Source of the DNA: Kosakonia cowanii JCM 10956 = DSM 18146
GTDB taxonomy: Bacteria; Pseudomonadota; Gammaproteobacteria; Enterobacterales; Enterobacteriaceae
DNA: 64,000 nucleotides
Assembly (NCBI RefSeq): GCF_001975225.1
Contig: NZ_CP019445.1
Location: 1,302,001-1,366,000, forward strand
Direction: 5' to 3'
Shown here: piece after piece, positions 1-9,513 of the stretch
Position numbering within the stretch: position 1 is the first letter of the stretch
Layout of the letters: every line of letters begins with the position of its first letter
Made by a program: the position numbers and the translations under genes
Notes under the pieces: generated by a model
Told to the model about the DNA's origin: nothing
What the model saw: the letters and a program-made list of their open reading frames with translations, nothing else
Databases searched by the model: none

Positions 1-1131
1 AATGCGCGACGCCAGAATGCCGACCACGCCCTGATGCCACTCGGGATGGTACATCGCCAGCCCGCCGGGCAGCGTCTCACTGCTGCGCTCAAGCTGCTCG
101 CACAGGGTCAGCGCTTCCGCCTGCATGCCCTGCTCAATCTCTTTGCGCGTCTGGTTGAGTGCGTCGAGATCGCTTGCCAGCTGGCGCGCTTCGCCCAGGT
201 TGTCGCACAGCAGCAGCGCTACGCCGACAGACATATCATCCAGACGCCCGGCGGCATTGAGGCGCGGGCCGAGCGCGAAGCCGAGATCGCTTGCCGCCAG
301 CTTGTGCGCCTCGCGGTTGGCAATCTCAAGTAGCGCTTTAATACCCGGGCGACAGCGGCCGGCGCGAATACGGCTCAGCCCCTGCCAGGTCAAAATACGG
401 TTATTGGCATCCAGCGGAACGACGTCCGCCACCGTGCCCAGCGCCACCAAATCGAGCAGCTCAGCAAGGTTTGGCATCGCAATGCCGCGCGCCTCAAACC
501 AGCCGTTGTCGCGCAGAAAGGCACGCAGCGCCAGCATCAGATAGAAGGCAACGCCGACACCTGCCAGTGATTTCGACGGGAAGTCGCAGTCGCGCAGGTT
601 GGGGTTAACAATCGCCTCAGCCTCGGGCAGCGTGTCGCCGGGCAGATGGTGATCGGTGACCACAACCGGAATACCCAATTCATGCGCACGCGCGACGCCC
701 GCATGGGAGGAGATGCCGTTATCCACGGTCAGGATCAGCTGCGCGCCGCGGGCGTGGGCCTGATCGACCACTTCCGGGCTGAGGCCGTAGCCATCATCAA
801 ACCGGTTCGGCACCAGGTAGCTGACGTTGTCGCAGCCCAGCGAGCGCAGCGCCAGCACGCTCAGCGCGGTGCTGGTTGCGCCGTCGGCGTCAAAATCCCC
901 GACCACGATAATGCGCAGCCCTTCGCGCATGGCGTTGTAGAGGTGCGTAACCGCCTCATTGATGCCGGTCAGCTGCTGCCAGGGAAGCATCCCCTTTACG
1001 CTGCGTTCCAGATCGCGGTCGCTCTTCACGCCGCGGCTGGCATATAAGCGACGCAGCAGCGGCGGGAGTGAATCCGCCAGCACTGCCGCGTCATCCACCT
1101 CACGGCGGCGAAGTTGTATCTCAGCTTTCAC
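1..1131 (-). CDS. recJ: Single-stranded-DNA-specific 5'-3' exonuclease RecJ, N-terminal part (cut by window edge)
   Basis: The reading frame opens with GTG at 1131 and stays open to base 1, giving the first 377 residues of a protein that is about 577 long in E. coli. The start reads MKAEIQLRRRE, as in RecJ. The DHH-phosphoesterase motifs are visible: DFDADGA near residue 80, then a DNG and a TDHHLPGD motif, which bind the catalytic divalent metals. The last readable part is LPGGLAMYHPEWHQGVVGI. RecJ degrades ssDNA 5'-3' in RecF-pathway recombination and mismatch repair. It starts five bases after the dsbC stop, in the conserved order xerD-dsbC-recJ, so it is probably co-transcribed. Identity is secure; only the C-terminus is missing. 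Confidence 0.95.
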   Translation of the reverse strand, partial: MKAEIQLRRREVDDAAVLADSLPPLLRRLYASRGVKSDRDLERSVKGMLPWQQLTGINEAVTHLYNAMREGLRIIVVGDFDADGATSTALSVLALRSLGCDNVSYLVPNRFDDGYGLSPEVVDQAHARGAQLILTVDNGISSHAGVARAHELGIPVVVTDHHLPGDTLPEAEAIVNPNLRDCDFPSKSLAGVGVAFYLMLALRAFLRDNGWFEARGIAMPNLAELLDLVALGTVADVVPLDANNRILTWQGLSRIRAGRCRPGIKALLEIANREAHKLAASDLGFALGPRLNAAGRLDDMSVGVALLLCDNLGEARQLASDLDALNQTRKEIEQGMQAEALTLCEQLERSSETLPGGLAMYHPEWHQGVVGILASRI

Positions 1132-1136
1132 GGGAA

Positions 1137-1847
1137 TTACTTACCGCCCGTCGCTTTCTGGTGCTGGTCGAGGAAGGCCTTCATCTCGGCGGGTGCCTGG
1201 TAGCCCGGCACAACATAGCCATCATTCAGCACAATGGCTGGCGTACCGTTTACGCCAAACTGCACGCCCAGCGCGTAGTGGTTAGCGATGCTGATATCGC
1301 AGCTCGCAGGCTTAACGCCTTTGCCCGCCATCGCATCATCAAAGGCTTTCTTCGGATCTTTCGCGCACCAAATCGCCTTCATCTCTTTTTCCACCTCGCT
1401 CGGCACGCCCTGGCGCGGGAAGGCGAGGTAACGCACGGTAATACCCAGCGCGTTGTAGTCGGCCATTTCGCTGTGCAGCTTCTGGCAGTAGCCGCAGGTG
1501 ATGTCGGTAAAGACGGTGATGACATGCTTCTCTTGCGGCGCTTTGTAAACAATCATCTCTTTTTCCAGCGCGTTAAGATGCGGCAGCAGCATTTTGCTGG
1601 TGACGTTGACCGGCTGCGCGCCGCTGACGTCATACATCGGCCCCTGAATAATATGTTTGCCATCTTCGGTGACATAAAGCACACCGCTGTTGGTCATCAC
1701 GGCTTTCATTCCGGCAACGGGAGCGGGCATGATGTCGGAACTCTGTACACCCAGCTTCGCCAGCGACTGCTTGATCGCCGCATCATCGGCATGGGCCGCG
1801 CCGGTGAACGCAGCCAGCAGGGTGAACATGATTAAACCTTTTTTCAT
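1137..1847 (-). CDS. dsbC: Periplasmic thiol:disulfide isomerase DsbC
   Basis: A 236-residue protein. It begins with a Sec signal peptide (MKKGLIMFTL..., cleaved after AHA at about residue 20). An N-terminal dimerisation domain follows, then a thioredoxin fold with the active-site motif CGYC at residues 118-121. A second cysteine pair (IWCAKD and PASCDIS) forms the structural disulfide of the family. DsbC reshuffles wrong disulfides in the periplasm and is kept reduced by DsbD. It lies between xerD and recJ as in E. coli, 24 bases downstream of xerD. Length and motifs are normal for the family. Confidence 0.97.
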   Translation of the reverse strand: MKKGLIMFTLLAAFTGAAHADDAAIKQSLAKLGVQSSDIMPAPVAGMKAVMTNSGVLYVTEDGKHIIQGPMYDVSGAQPVNVTSKMLLPHLNALEKEMIVYKAPQEKHVITVFTDITCGYCQKLHSEMADYNALGITVRYLAFPRQGVPSEVEKEMKAIWCAKDPKKAFDDAMAGKGVKPASCDISIANHYALGVQFGVNGTPAIVLNDGYVVPGYQAPAEMKAFLDQHQKATGGK

Positions 1848-1871
1848 AACAGATCCTTAGATTGTCAGCAC

Positions 1872-2768
1872 TCACGCCCGCGGGTGGTGCTGTTGATGAA
1901 GCTTGCGCAGCCGCTCGGTGGCGACATGCGTATAAATTTGCGTTGTCGAGAGATCCTGATGCCCCAGCAGCATCTGCACCACGCGCAGATCCGCGCCGTG
2001 GTTGAGCAAATGCGTGGCAAAAGCATGGCGCAGGACGTGGGGCGAGAGCTTTTCGCTGTCGATCCCGGCAAGCACCGCATAGTGCTTGATGCGATGCCAG
2101 AAGGTCTGGCGTGTCATCTGTTGCCCACGCTGGCTAGGAAAAAGCACATCAATAGAAGCACCGTTAAGCAGCCACGGACGCCCATATTCAAGATAGTGCT
2201 CAACCCAGTAGATCGCCTCTTCGCCCAGCGGCACCAGGCGCTCTTTGTTGCCTTTACCGATAACCCGCAGCACGCCCTGGCGCAGGCTGATATCGCTCAT
2301 CGTCAACCCCACCAGCTCCGTCACGCGAAGACCGGTCGCATACAACACCTCAAGCATGGCTTTATCGCGTAACTCCAGCGGTTGGTCAACTACCGGCGCC
2401 TGTAACAACCGTCCAACCTGCGTTTCGCTTAAGTCTTTCGGCAGGCGCTGCGGCAGCTTAGGGGAGGCCAGCTGGGCGCTCGGGTCATCCTGGCGCAGCT
2501 TTTCGCGGTAGAGATACTGGAAAAAACGCCGCACGGCGCTCAGCAGACGCGCCGAACTCGTGGCTTTATAGCCCCCTTCGACGCGTTCGGCGAGCAGTGC
2601 CTGCAGCTCATCGCTCTGCGCGCGCTCCAGGCTGCTGCCCCGATGATGAAGCCACTCCACGACGCCCTTCAGATCGCGACGATAGGCGCTGAGGGTATTT
2701 TCCGCCAGGTTGTTCTCCAGCCAGAGCGCATCAAGAAATTGTTCGATACGTGCGAGATCTTCTTCCAT
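1872..2768 (-). CDS. xerD: Tyrosine recombinase XerD
   Basis: 298 residues when read from MEEDLARIEQFLDALW, the same length as E. coli XerD. The frame is open further upstream, but those 25 extra codons have no counterpart. The N-terminal SAM-like core-binding domain covers about residues 1-100. The catalytic domain shows HVLRHAFATHLL and LGHQDLSTTQIYTHV, carrying the Arg/His residues and the nucleophilic Tyr. With XerC and FtsK it resolves chromosome dimers at dif. It is the housekeeping recombinase in its conserved locus with dsbC and recJ, not a phage or integron integrase. Confidence 0.97.
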   Translation of the reverse strand: MEEDLARIEQFLDALWLENNLAENTLSAYRRDLKGVVEWLHHRGSSLERAQSDELQALLAERVEGGYKATSSARLLSAVRRFFQYLYREKLRQDDPSAQLASPKLPQRLPKDLSETQVGRLLQAPVVDQPLELRDKAMLEVLYATGLRVTELVGLTMSDISLRQGVLRVIGKGNKERLVPLGEEAIYWVEHYLEYGRPWLLNGASIDVLFPSQRGQQMTRQTFWHRIKHYAVLAGIDSEKLSPHVLRHAFATHLLNHGADLRVVQMLLGHQDLSTTQIYTHVATERLRKLHQQHHPRA

Positions 2769-2867
2769 CCGCCCTCTCCTTCTCTCAATCGCTGCATTAT
2801 GCCTGATTGAGACCTGATTCTGGTACACTGCGTGCAAAGACACATCAAGAACCGAGATGTTTACGTT

Positions 2868-3389
2868 ATGAATATTGGTCTGTTTTATGGTTCCAGCACC
2901 TGCTACACCGAAATGGCGGCGGAGAAAATTCGCGACATTATCGGGCCGGAACTGGTCACGCTACACAACCTGAAAGACAATGCTCCCGCCCTGATGGAGC
3001 AGTACGATGCGCTGATCCTCGGCATTCCGACCTGGGATTTTGGCGAACTGCAGGAAGACTGGGAGGCCGTCTGGGAGACGCTCGACACGCTCAACCTTGA
3101 TGGCAAAATTGTGGCGCTCTACGGTATGGGCGACCAGCTCGGCTACGGCGAATGGTTCCTCGACGCGCTGGGCATGCTGCATGACAAGCTGGCACCGAAA
3201 GGCGTTAGCTTCGTCGGCTACTGGCCAACCGAAGGCTACGAGTTTACCAGCAACAAACCGGTTATTGCCGACGGGCAGCTTTTTGTCGGCCTGGCGCTGG
3301 ATGAAACCAACCAGTATGACCTGAGCGACGCGCGCCTCGAAGCCTGGTGCGAGCAGATCCTGACGGAGATGGCAGAGCGCTTCGCCTGA
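2868..3389 (+). CDS. fldB: Flavodoxin FldB
   Basis: 173 residues from the ATG at 2868 ([15 protein letters not shown]), matching E. coli FldB in length and almost all sequence. The phosphate-binding loop YGSSTCYTE lies at residues 7-15. The FMN-isoalloxazine loops follow at PTWDFGE (about 55-61) and [13 protein letters not shown] (about 87-99). It is a single-domain cytoplasmic FMN electron carrier of the long-chain flavodoxin class; in E. coli the gene belongs to the SoxRS regulon. It is divergent from xerD and convergent with cptA. An upstream start at 2832 was rejected because it adds 12 non-conserved residues. Confidence 0.95.
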   Translation: MNIGLFYGSSTCYTEMAAEKIRDIIGPELVTLHNLKDNAPALMEQYDALILGIPTWDFGELQEDWEAVWETLDTLNLDGKIVALYGMGDQLGYGEWFLDALGMLHDKLAPKGVSFVGYWPTEGYEFTSNKPVIADGQLFVGLALDETNQYDLSDARLEAWCEQILTEMAERFA

Positions 3390-3406
3390 TCCCTGCGACG
3401 TTGCCT

Positions 3407-3823
3407 TTAGTGCAGCCCCTGCGCCGGTTTTTGTAAAATCATCCGGCGCAGATCGCGCCACTCCTGCGCATCCATACTGTCTGATGCCAGCCAGAGATGC
3501 TGCCGACGCCCATCTTCCTCGCGACGCAAACGCAGCATCATCCCGCTACGCAGCATCCAGGGCGTACCGACAATATCCCACTCTTCACCCTGCCAGCGCA
3601 GGCGGGAATCCATCAGCAACTTAATCTCGCCATGACAGGCGTTGATGCGCCGTTGGCTCCGTACGGAGTCAAACACCACCAGCGAAAGCAGCAGCAGCCA
3701 TACCGGCGTGTAGCTCAGCGGCCAGGGCATCAGCAAGATGAGTGCGGCTACGAATCCATGGAGCAGTAAGGAGAGCCACTGTGCGCGCCAGGAGACGCGT
3801 AACTCAGATTGCCACAGGACCAC
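3407..3823 (-). CDS. cptA: Inner-membrane protein CptA/YgfX (toxin-like)
   Basis: 138 residues with a GTG start, beginning [16 protein letters not shown] as in E. coli YgfX. Two adjacent hydrophobic segments (about residues 15-35 and 39-55) form a membrane hairpin, followed by a soluble domain with the family motif [14 protein letters not shown]. In E. coli it is described as an inhibitor of cytoskeletal proteins FtsZ/MreB paired with SdhE (CptB), although the toxin-antitoxin interpretation is debated. Its start lies inside the 3' end of sdhE (20-base overlap), indicating translational coupling. Confidence 0.92.
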   Translation of the reverse strand: MVLWQSELRVSWRAQWLSLLLHGFVAALILLMPWPLSYTPVWLLLLSLVVFDSVRSQRRINACHGEIKLLMDSRLRWQGEEWDIVGTPWMLRSGMMLRLRREEDGRRQHLWLASDSMDAQEWRDLRRMILQKPAQGLH

Positions 3824-4070
3824 GATCCCGATTCCGTGTCTGGATTAACTGCACCATTCTTTGCAACTCCGCATCCTGTGGCTTGCCGTGGTTCATAAGC
3901 CAGTTAAATAAATCGGGATCGTCATTTTCCAGCAGGCGGACAAAGAGACGCTTGTCATCATCGCTTAGCGAATCGTACTCATGTTCGAAAAAAGGCATGA
4001 TGGAAATATCGAGCTCGCGCATTCCGCGACGGCACGCCCAGTGAATACGGGCCTTGTTAGTAATATCCAT
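3804..4070 (-). CDS. sdhE: FAD assembly factor SdhE (CptB/YgfY)
   Basis: 88 residues from [20 protein letters not shown], identical in length to E. coli SdhE. It carries the hallmark RGMREL motif (about residues 15-20), needed for covalent flavinylation of succinate dehydrogenase SdhA and fumarate reductase FrdA. A longer frame starts at 4142, but the conserved protein begins at 4070. It is the upstream member of the sdhE-cptA operon and overlaps cptA by 20 bases. Confidence 0.95.
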   Translation of the reverse strand: MDITNKARIHWACRRGMRELDISIMPFFEHEYDSLSDDDKRLFVRLLENDDPDLFNWLMNHGKPQDAELQRMVQLIQTRNRDRGPVAI

Positions 4071-4316
4071 GTGTATCTCCCTGTTCGGCATGATGGGCAC
4101 ATTGTAACGTGTTTTTAATATATCTTTTGCGGAATATTTCACTGCTCGCGCTGGCTTCCAGAATAATTCGCCTTCTCTGCAACGATTTCATTCCGCTGCG
4201 TAATATCTCGCAAGGCCATCACAATGGCACAAATCGCATGCTTTATCGCTTGCAATGGACACCGGCTCTTTTACCATTAACACCCAACACAGCGTTAAGC
4301 TAATCAGGACATTAAT

Positions 4317-5297
4317 ATGGCTTTTACTCCTTTTCCTCCGCGCCAGCCGACCGCTTCTTCACGTCTGCCGCTGACGCTTATGACGCTCGATGACTGGGCG
4401 CTGGCAACCATTACCGGGGCCGATAGCGAGAAGTATCTGCAGGGCCAGGTGACGGCAGATGTCTCGACACTGGCGGCCAATCAGCATCTGCTGGCGGCGC
4501 ACTGTGATTCTAAAGGCAAAATGTGGAGCAATATGCGGTTGTTCCACGATAAAGAGGGCTTCGCGTGGCTGTTGCGCCGCAGCGTGCGTGAAACCCAGCT
4601 GCGCGAACTGAAAAAATATGCCGTCTTCTCCAAAGTCACTATCGCTGCGGACGACGAGCGCGTTCTGCTTGGTGTGGCCGGTTTCCAGGCGCGGGCCGCG
4701 CTGGCGAATCTCTTCTCCACCCTGCCGGAGAGCGAAAATCAGGTCGTGCAGGAGGGTGAAACCACGCTGCTGTGGTTTGCTCACCCCGCTGAACGCTTCC
4801 TGTTAGTGACCGATGCCGCCACGGCCGAAATGGTCACGGAGAAGCTGCGCGGCGAAGCCCAGCTCAATAACAGCCAGCAGTGGCTGGCACTGAATATCGA
4901 AGCGGGTCTGCCGGTCATTGACGAAGCGAATGTCGCGCAGTTTATTCCGCAGGCGACCAACCTGCAGGCGCTGGGCGGCATCAGCTTTAAAAAAGGGTGC
5001 TATACCGGCCAGGAGATGGTGGCGCGAGCGAAATTCCGCGGGGCCAATAAACGCGCGCTGTGGTACCTGGCAGGCACCGCCAGCCGCGTTCCGGAAGCGG
5101 GAGAAGATCTCGAACGTAAAATGGGCGACAACTGGCGTCGTACCGGCACCGTACTGGCTGCCACACAGCTGGATGATGGCCGCGTGATTGTTCAGGTGGT
5201 GATGAATAATGACATGGAGCCGGACAGCGTGTTCCGCGTGCGCGAGGATGCTAATACGTTGAGCATTGAGCCGCTACCCTACTCACTTGAAGAGTAA
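4317..5297 (+). CDS. ygfZ: tRNA-modifying protein YgfZ, folate-dependent Fe-S cluster factor
   Basis: 326 residues, as in E. coli ([20 protein letters not shown]). The signature KGCYTGQE sits at residues 226-233; its cysteine is essential for family function. The fold is related to GcvT and binds tetrahydrofolate. It supports repair or assembly of certain Fe-S enzymes, including MiaB. It is divergent from sdhE across about 246 bases and convergent with trhA. Confidence 0.96.
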   Translation: MAFTPFPPRQPTASSRLPLTLMTLDDWALATITGADSEKYLQGQVTADVSTLAANQHLLAAHCDSKGKMWSNMRLFHDKEGFAWLLRRSVRETQLRELKKYAVFSKVTIAADDERVLLGVAGFQARAALANLFSTLPESENQVVQEGETTLLWFAHPAERFLLVTDAATAEMVTEKLRGEAQLNNSQQWLALNIEAGLPVIDEANVAQFIPQATNLQALGGISFKKGCYTGQEMVARAKFRGANKRALWYLAGTASRVPEAGEDLERKMGDNWRRTGTVLAATQLDDGRVIVQVVMNNDMEPDSVFRVREDANTLSIEPLPYSLEE

Positions 5298-5306
5298 GCG
5301 CCTTTG

Positions 5307-5335
5307 AGCCGGGCAAGGCATCTGCCCGCCCGGCT
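5307..5335. terminator. Probable bidirectional terminator hairpin between ygfZ and trhA
   Basis: Inverted repeat with arms AGCCGGGC and GCCCGGCT around a 13-base loop, placed between the convergent stops of ygfZ and trhA. There is no clear U-run, so strength is uncertain. Confidence 0.5.
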
Positions 5336-5346
5336 ACTACGCGGGT

Positions 5347-6006
5347 TTAAATCTGGCCGACGTAAAGATAGATCGCCAGGAAGTGGCAGACGCTGCCGCC
5401 AAGGACAAAGCCGTGCCAGATGGCGTGGTTGTAGGGAATACGTTTACAGACGTAAAAGATAACGCCAAGCGAGTAGATCAGGCCGCCCACGGCAAGCAGC
5501 GTGATGCCGCCCGGTGAGAGACGCATGGCAAGCTCGTAAATCACCACCAGCGAGAGCCACCCCATCGCCAGGTAGGTGACCAGTGACAGCACCTTAAAGC
5601 GGTGCGCGATCGTCAGCTTAAACAGGATGCCCAGCAGCGCAAGGCCCCAGATCACCACCATCAGCCCGCGTGCCAGCGGTGAATCCAGGCCGACCAGCAG
5701 AAACGGCGTGTAGGTACCCGCAATCAGCAGGTAGATGGCGCAATGGTCGAACTTCTTCAGCCATATTTTGGCGCGGGGATGCGGAATGGCGTGATAGAGC
5801 GTCGAGGCCAGAAACAGCAGGATCATGCTGCCGCCGTACAGCGCATAGCTGGTGATGGCAAGCGTGCTGGCATGGGTGTCAACTGCCTGCCCCAGCAGCA
5901 GCACCAGCCCGACAATCCCGAACACCAGACCAATACCGTGGCTGATGCTGTTGGCAATCTCCTCTGCCAGTGTATATCCCTGTGCGATTAATGGTTTTTT
6001 GACCAT
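5347..6006 (-). CDS. trhA: Hemolysin III-family membrane protein TrhA (YqfA)
   Basis: 219 residues with seven hydrophobic segments. It has the conserved polar residues of the PAQR/hemolysin III superfamily: [11 protein letters not shown] near the N-terminus and [16 protein letters not shown] near the C-terminus, a likely metal-binding His set. In E. coli YqfA is linked to membrane energetics and fatty-acid homeostasis, not to true hemolysis. It is convergent with ygfZ, as in E. coli, and divergent from the regulator at 6239. Confidence 0.9.
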   Translation of the reverse strand: MVKKPLIAQGYTLAEEIANSISHGIGLVFGIVGLVLLLGQAVDTHASTLAITSYALYGGSMILLFLASTLYHAIPHPRAKIWLKKFDHCAIYLLIAGTYTPFLLVGLDSPLARGLMVVIWGLALLGILFKLTIAHRFKVLSLVTYLAMGWLSLVVIYELAMRLSPGGITLLAVGGLIYSLGVIFYVCKRIPYNHAIWHGFVLGGSVCHFLAIYLYVGQI

Positions 6007-6049
6007 AGGTAACTCCAGGAGAACTCAAAAACGTTGTGCTACTAGTTGC

Positions 6050-6063
6050 GTTACTAGAGTAAC
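6050..6063. promoter_or_regulatory. Short palindrome upstream of trhA
   Basis: GTTACT-AG-AGTAAC is a 14-base inverted repeat 44 bases upstream of the trhA start, in the divergent region. It could be an operator; no factor is recognised. Confidence 0.3.
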
Positions 6064-6238
6064 TGAGAATAATTCCAGTGCACACCTGTACGCTAAAATA
6101 TTTCGCATATGAATATGTCACTGCCTGAGGATCCGCTAAAAGTCGGGGCGCGCGAGCCGCAGTTGTGGCAGCATGAGGCACATTTGCAGGCAGGCCCGCT
6201 AAGGGCTGGCTACATTATCAGCAGCAAAGGACACCGCC

Positions 6239-6973
6239 GTGACGATGTTTACCCACTCCGCTATCGCCAGCCTCAACACCCTGGAGATGATGGTCTACCA
6301 CTTTGTGGTCAAAAATCGCGACAAAGTAATGTACATGACGATCCGCGAACTGGCCGACGCGGCGGGCGTCTCGACCACCACGGTGCTGCGCTTTTGCCGC
6401 AAGCTTAACTGCGAGGGGTATTCGGAGTTTCGCGTGCGCTTTAAATTGTATCTGGAGCAGAACGAGCCGCCGCAGGCTAATTTCGGTGCCAGCGAAGTGA
6501 TCAGCTTTTTTAAAAGCGTTAATAATGACGAATTCGATAAATTACTCGATAGCACCGTCGACATCATATTATCCTCCGAGCGTATTATCTTCGTCGGAGC
6601 GGGCACTTCAGGAGCGCTGGCGAAATATGGCGCACGATTCTTCTCAAATATTGGCAAATTCAGTAACCATATCGACGACCCCTATTTCCCGGTGACCAAT
6701 GACATGGCGAAAAACGCGCTGGCGATTGTGCTCTCTGTCTCCGGCGAAACTGAGGAGATCCTGCGTTTTGCCAGCCAGTTCAGCCTGCATCACTGCAAAG
6801 TTCTCTCGATTACCAGCCATGAACATTCACGCCTGGCGAAACTCGCGGATTACAATATCTCCTGGCACGTGCCGCAAATGCGTATTTCCGGCGGGTACGA
6901 TATTACGACGCAAATTCCAGTGGTCTATATTCTCGAGTCGCTGGGCCGTAAACTGGCGAAGAAAATAGCATAA
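6239..6973 (+). CDS. MurR/RpiR-family transcriptional regulator, probable regulator of bglA
   Basis: 244 residues from GTG 6239, seven bases after AAAGGA; an ATG at 6245 is an alternative. The N-terminal HTH (about residues 1-75) contains MTIRELADAAGVSTTTVLRF. The C-terminal SIS sugar-phosphate-binding domain (about 105-230) contains IIFVGAGTSGALAKYGARF and SVSGETEEIL. Family members bind a phosphosugar and control adjacent sugar genes. It lies 116 bases upstream of, and in the same direction as, bglA, so a 6-phospho-beta-glucoside or its product is the likely inducer (inference). In the E. coli layout as I recall it, no regulator occupies this spot. Confidence 0.85.
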   Translation: MTMFTHSAIASLNTLEMMVYHFVVKNRDKVMYMTIRELADAAGVSTTTVLRFCRKLNCEGYSEFRVRFKLYLEQNEPPQANFGASEVISFFKSVNNDEFDKLLDSTVDIILSSERIIFVGAGTSGALAKYGARFFSNIGKFSNHIDDPYFPVTNDMAKNALAIVLSVSGETEEILRFASQFSLHHCKVLSITSHEHSRLAKLADYNISWHVPQMRISGGYDITTQIPVVYILESLGRKLAKKIA

Positions 6974-6991
6974 AAAAACAGGATGTTTTTT
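6973..6991 (+). terminator. Weak A/T hairpin after the RpiR-type regulator
   Basis: Arms AAAAAACA and TGTTTTTT (spacer GGA) lie directly at the regulator's stop codon. This could act as a weak terminator or attenuator before bglA. Confidence 0.4.
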
Positions 6992-6996
6992 CGGTG

Positions 6997-8523
<1,527 letters not shown>

Positions 8524-8532
8524 TCTATTGAA

Positions 8533-8700
8533 GCGTTGCCGGATGGCGGCTACGCCTTATCCGGCCTGGGACGGGTTTGCACCACGCCTGGCGTTGCCGG
8601 ATGGCGGCTGCGCCTTATCCGGCCTACAACGGATTGCACCACGCTTGAGGCGTTGCGCTGTATTCGATTTGTAGGCCTGATAAGCGAAGCGCCATCAGGC
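8533..8700. repeat. Cluster of three REP/BIME palindromic units
   Basis: Two units of the type GCGTTGCCGGATGGCGGC...CGCCTTATCCGGCC lie at 8533-8566 and 8591-8626. One inverted unit lies at 8671-8700 (GTAGGCCTGATAAGCG...GCCATCAGGC). They fill the gap between convergent bglA and ygfF. Such REP elements stabilise 3' ends and bind gyrase or IHF in enterobacteria. Confidence 0.9.
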
Positions 8701-8709
8701 ATAAAAACG

Positions 8710-9453
8710 CTACTTTCCTCCGGCCAGATCGATAAAGCTTCCTGTCACATAGGAGGCTCTATCGCTTAACAGCCAGGCAATCGCCTGCGCCACCTCTTCC
8801 GGCTGACCGCCGCGCTGCATCGGAATCGCGCTGCTGACGCGATCGACACGTCCCGGCTCGCCGCCGCTGGCATGCATCTCCGTATAGATAAACCCCGGAC
8901 GCACGCCGTTTACGCGGATGCCGCTTGCCGCGACCTCCAGCGACAGACCGGTGGTTAACGTATCCACCGCCCCTTTTGACGCCGCATAATCAACATACTC
9001 TCCCGGCGAGCCAAGCCTTGCCGCTGCTGACGAAACATTCACAATCGCGCCGCCCTGCCCACCATGCTGCGTCGACATGCGCTTTACCGCTTCGCGACAG
9101 CAGAGGAAATAGCCCGTCACATTGGTCGCCAGCACCTGGTTGATGCGTGCCGCGCTCAGCGCCTCTACCCGGCTCTGCTGAAACAGAATACCGGCGTTAT
9201 TGACCAGCGCGGTCAGCGGCAGCCCCTCTTCGTCAATACGCGCAAACATCGCTTCAACCTGACTTTCATTGCTGATATCCGCCTGCACGGCAAACGCCTT
9301 GCCGCCCCGGGCCAGGATCTCTGCCACCACCTCATCGGCGGCGTCGCGCTGGCGATGATAATTGACTGCCACGGTGTAGCCCTCTTGCGCCAGAAACCGC
9401 GCGGTGGCTCGACCAATTCCCCGGCTTGCGCCGCTCACTAAGGCAATTGCCAT
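8710..9453 (-). CDS. ygfF: Short-chain dehydrogenase/reductase YgfF
   Basis: 247 residues from the second of two tandem ATGs. GGGAG is spaced 6 bases from it and 3 from the first ATG at 9456. Classical SDR motifs are present: cofactor loop SGASRGIG at residues 7-14, NNAG at 85-88, the catalytic Ser near 141, and YAASK with Tyr156 and Lys160. The substrate is unknown; an NAD(P)H oxidoreductase acting on glucose-like sugars is often listed for the family. It lies downstream of gcvP, as in E. coli. Confidence 0.9.
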   Translation of the reverse strand: MAIALVSGASRGIGRATARFLAQEGYTVAVNYHRQRDAADEVVAEILARGGKAFAVQADISNESQVEAMFARIDEEGLPLTALVNNAGILFQQSRVEALSAARINQVLATNVTGYFLCCREAVKRMSTQHGGQGGAIVNVSSAAARLGSPGEYVDYAASKGAVDTLTTGLSLEVAASGIRVNGVRPGFIYTEMHASGGEPGRVDRVSSAIPMQRGGQPEEVAQAIAWLLSDRASYVTGSFIDLAGGK

Positions 9454-9471
9454 CATCTTCTCCCAAATAGA

Positions 9472-9491
9472 AAGGGCGCCGAAGCGCCCTT
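9472..9491 (-). terminator. gcvTHP operon terminator
   Basis: Hairpin AAGGGCGC-CGAA-GCGCCCTT lies 22 bases past the gcvP stop and is followed on the minus strand by CTATTT, typical of an intrinsic terminator. Confidence 0.75.
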
Positions 9492-9513
9492 AAAAGATAG
9501 CGGAATCAATCGA

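Noticed and set aside
1872-2768. Phage or integron integrase
   Set aside because: It is full-length XerD in its conserved locus with dsbC and recJ; no att site or mobile genes nearby.
3407-4070. New toxin-antitoxin system (cptA-sdhE)
   Set aside because: Both are conserved enterobacterial genes, and SdhE's main role is flavinylation; nothing unusual in this copy.
8533-8700. CRISPR-like repeats
   Set aside because: The units are imperfect REP palindromes, not equal direct repeats with unique spacers; no cas genes are present.
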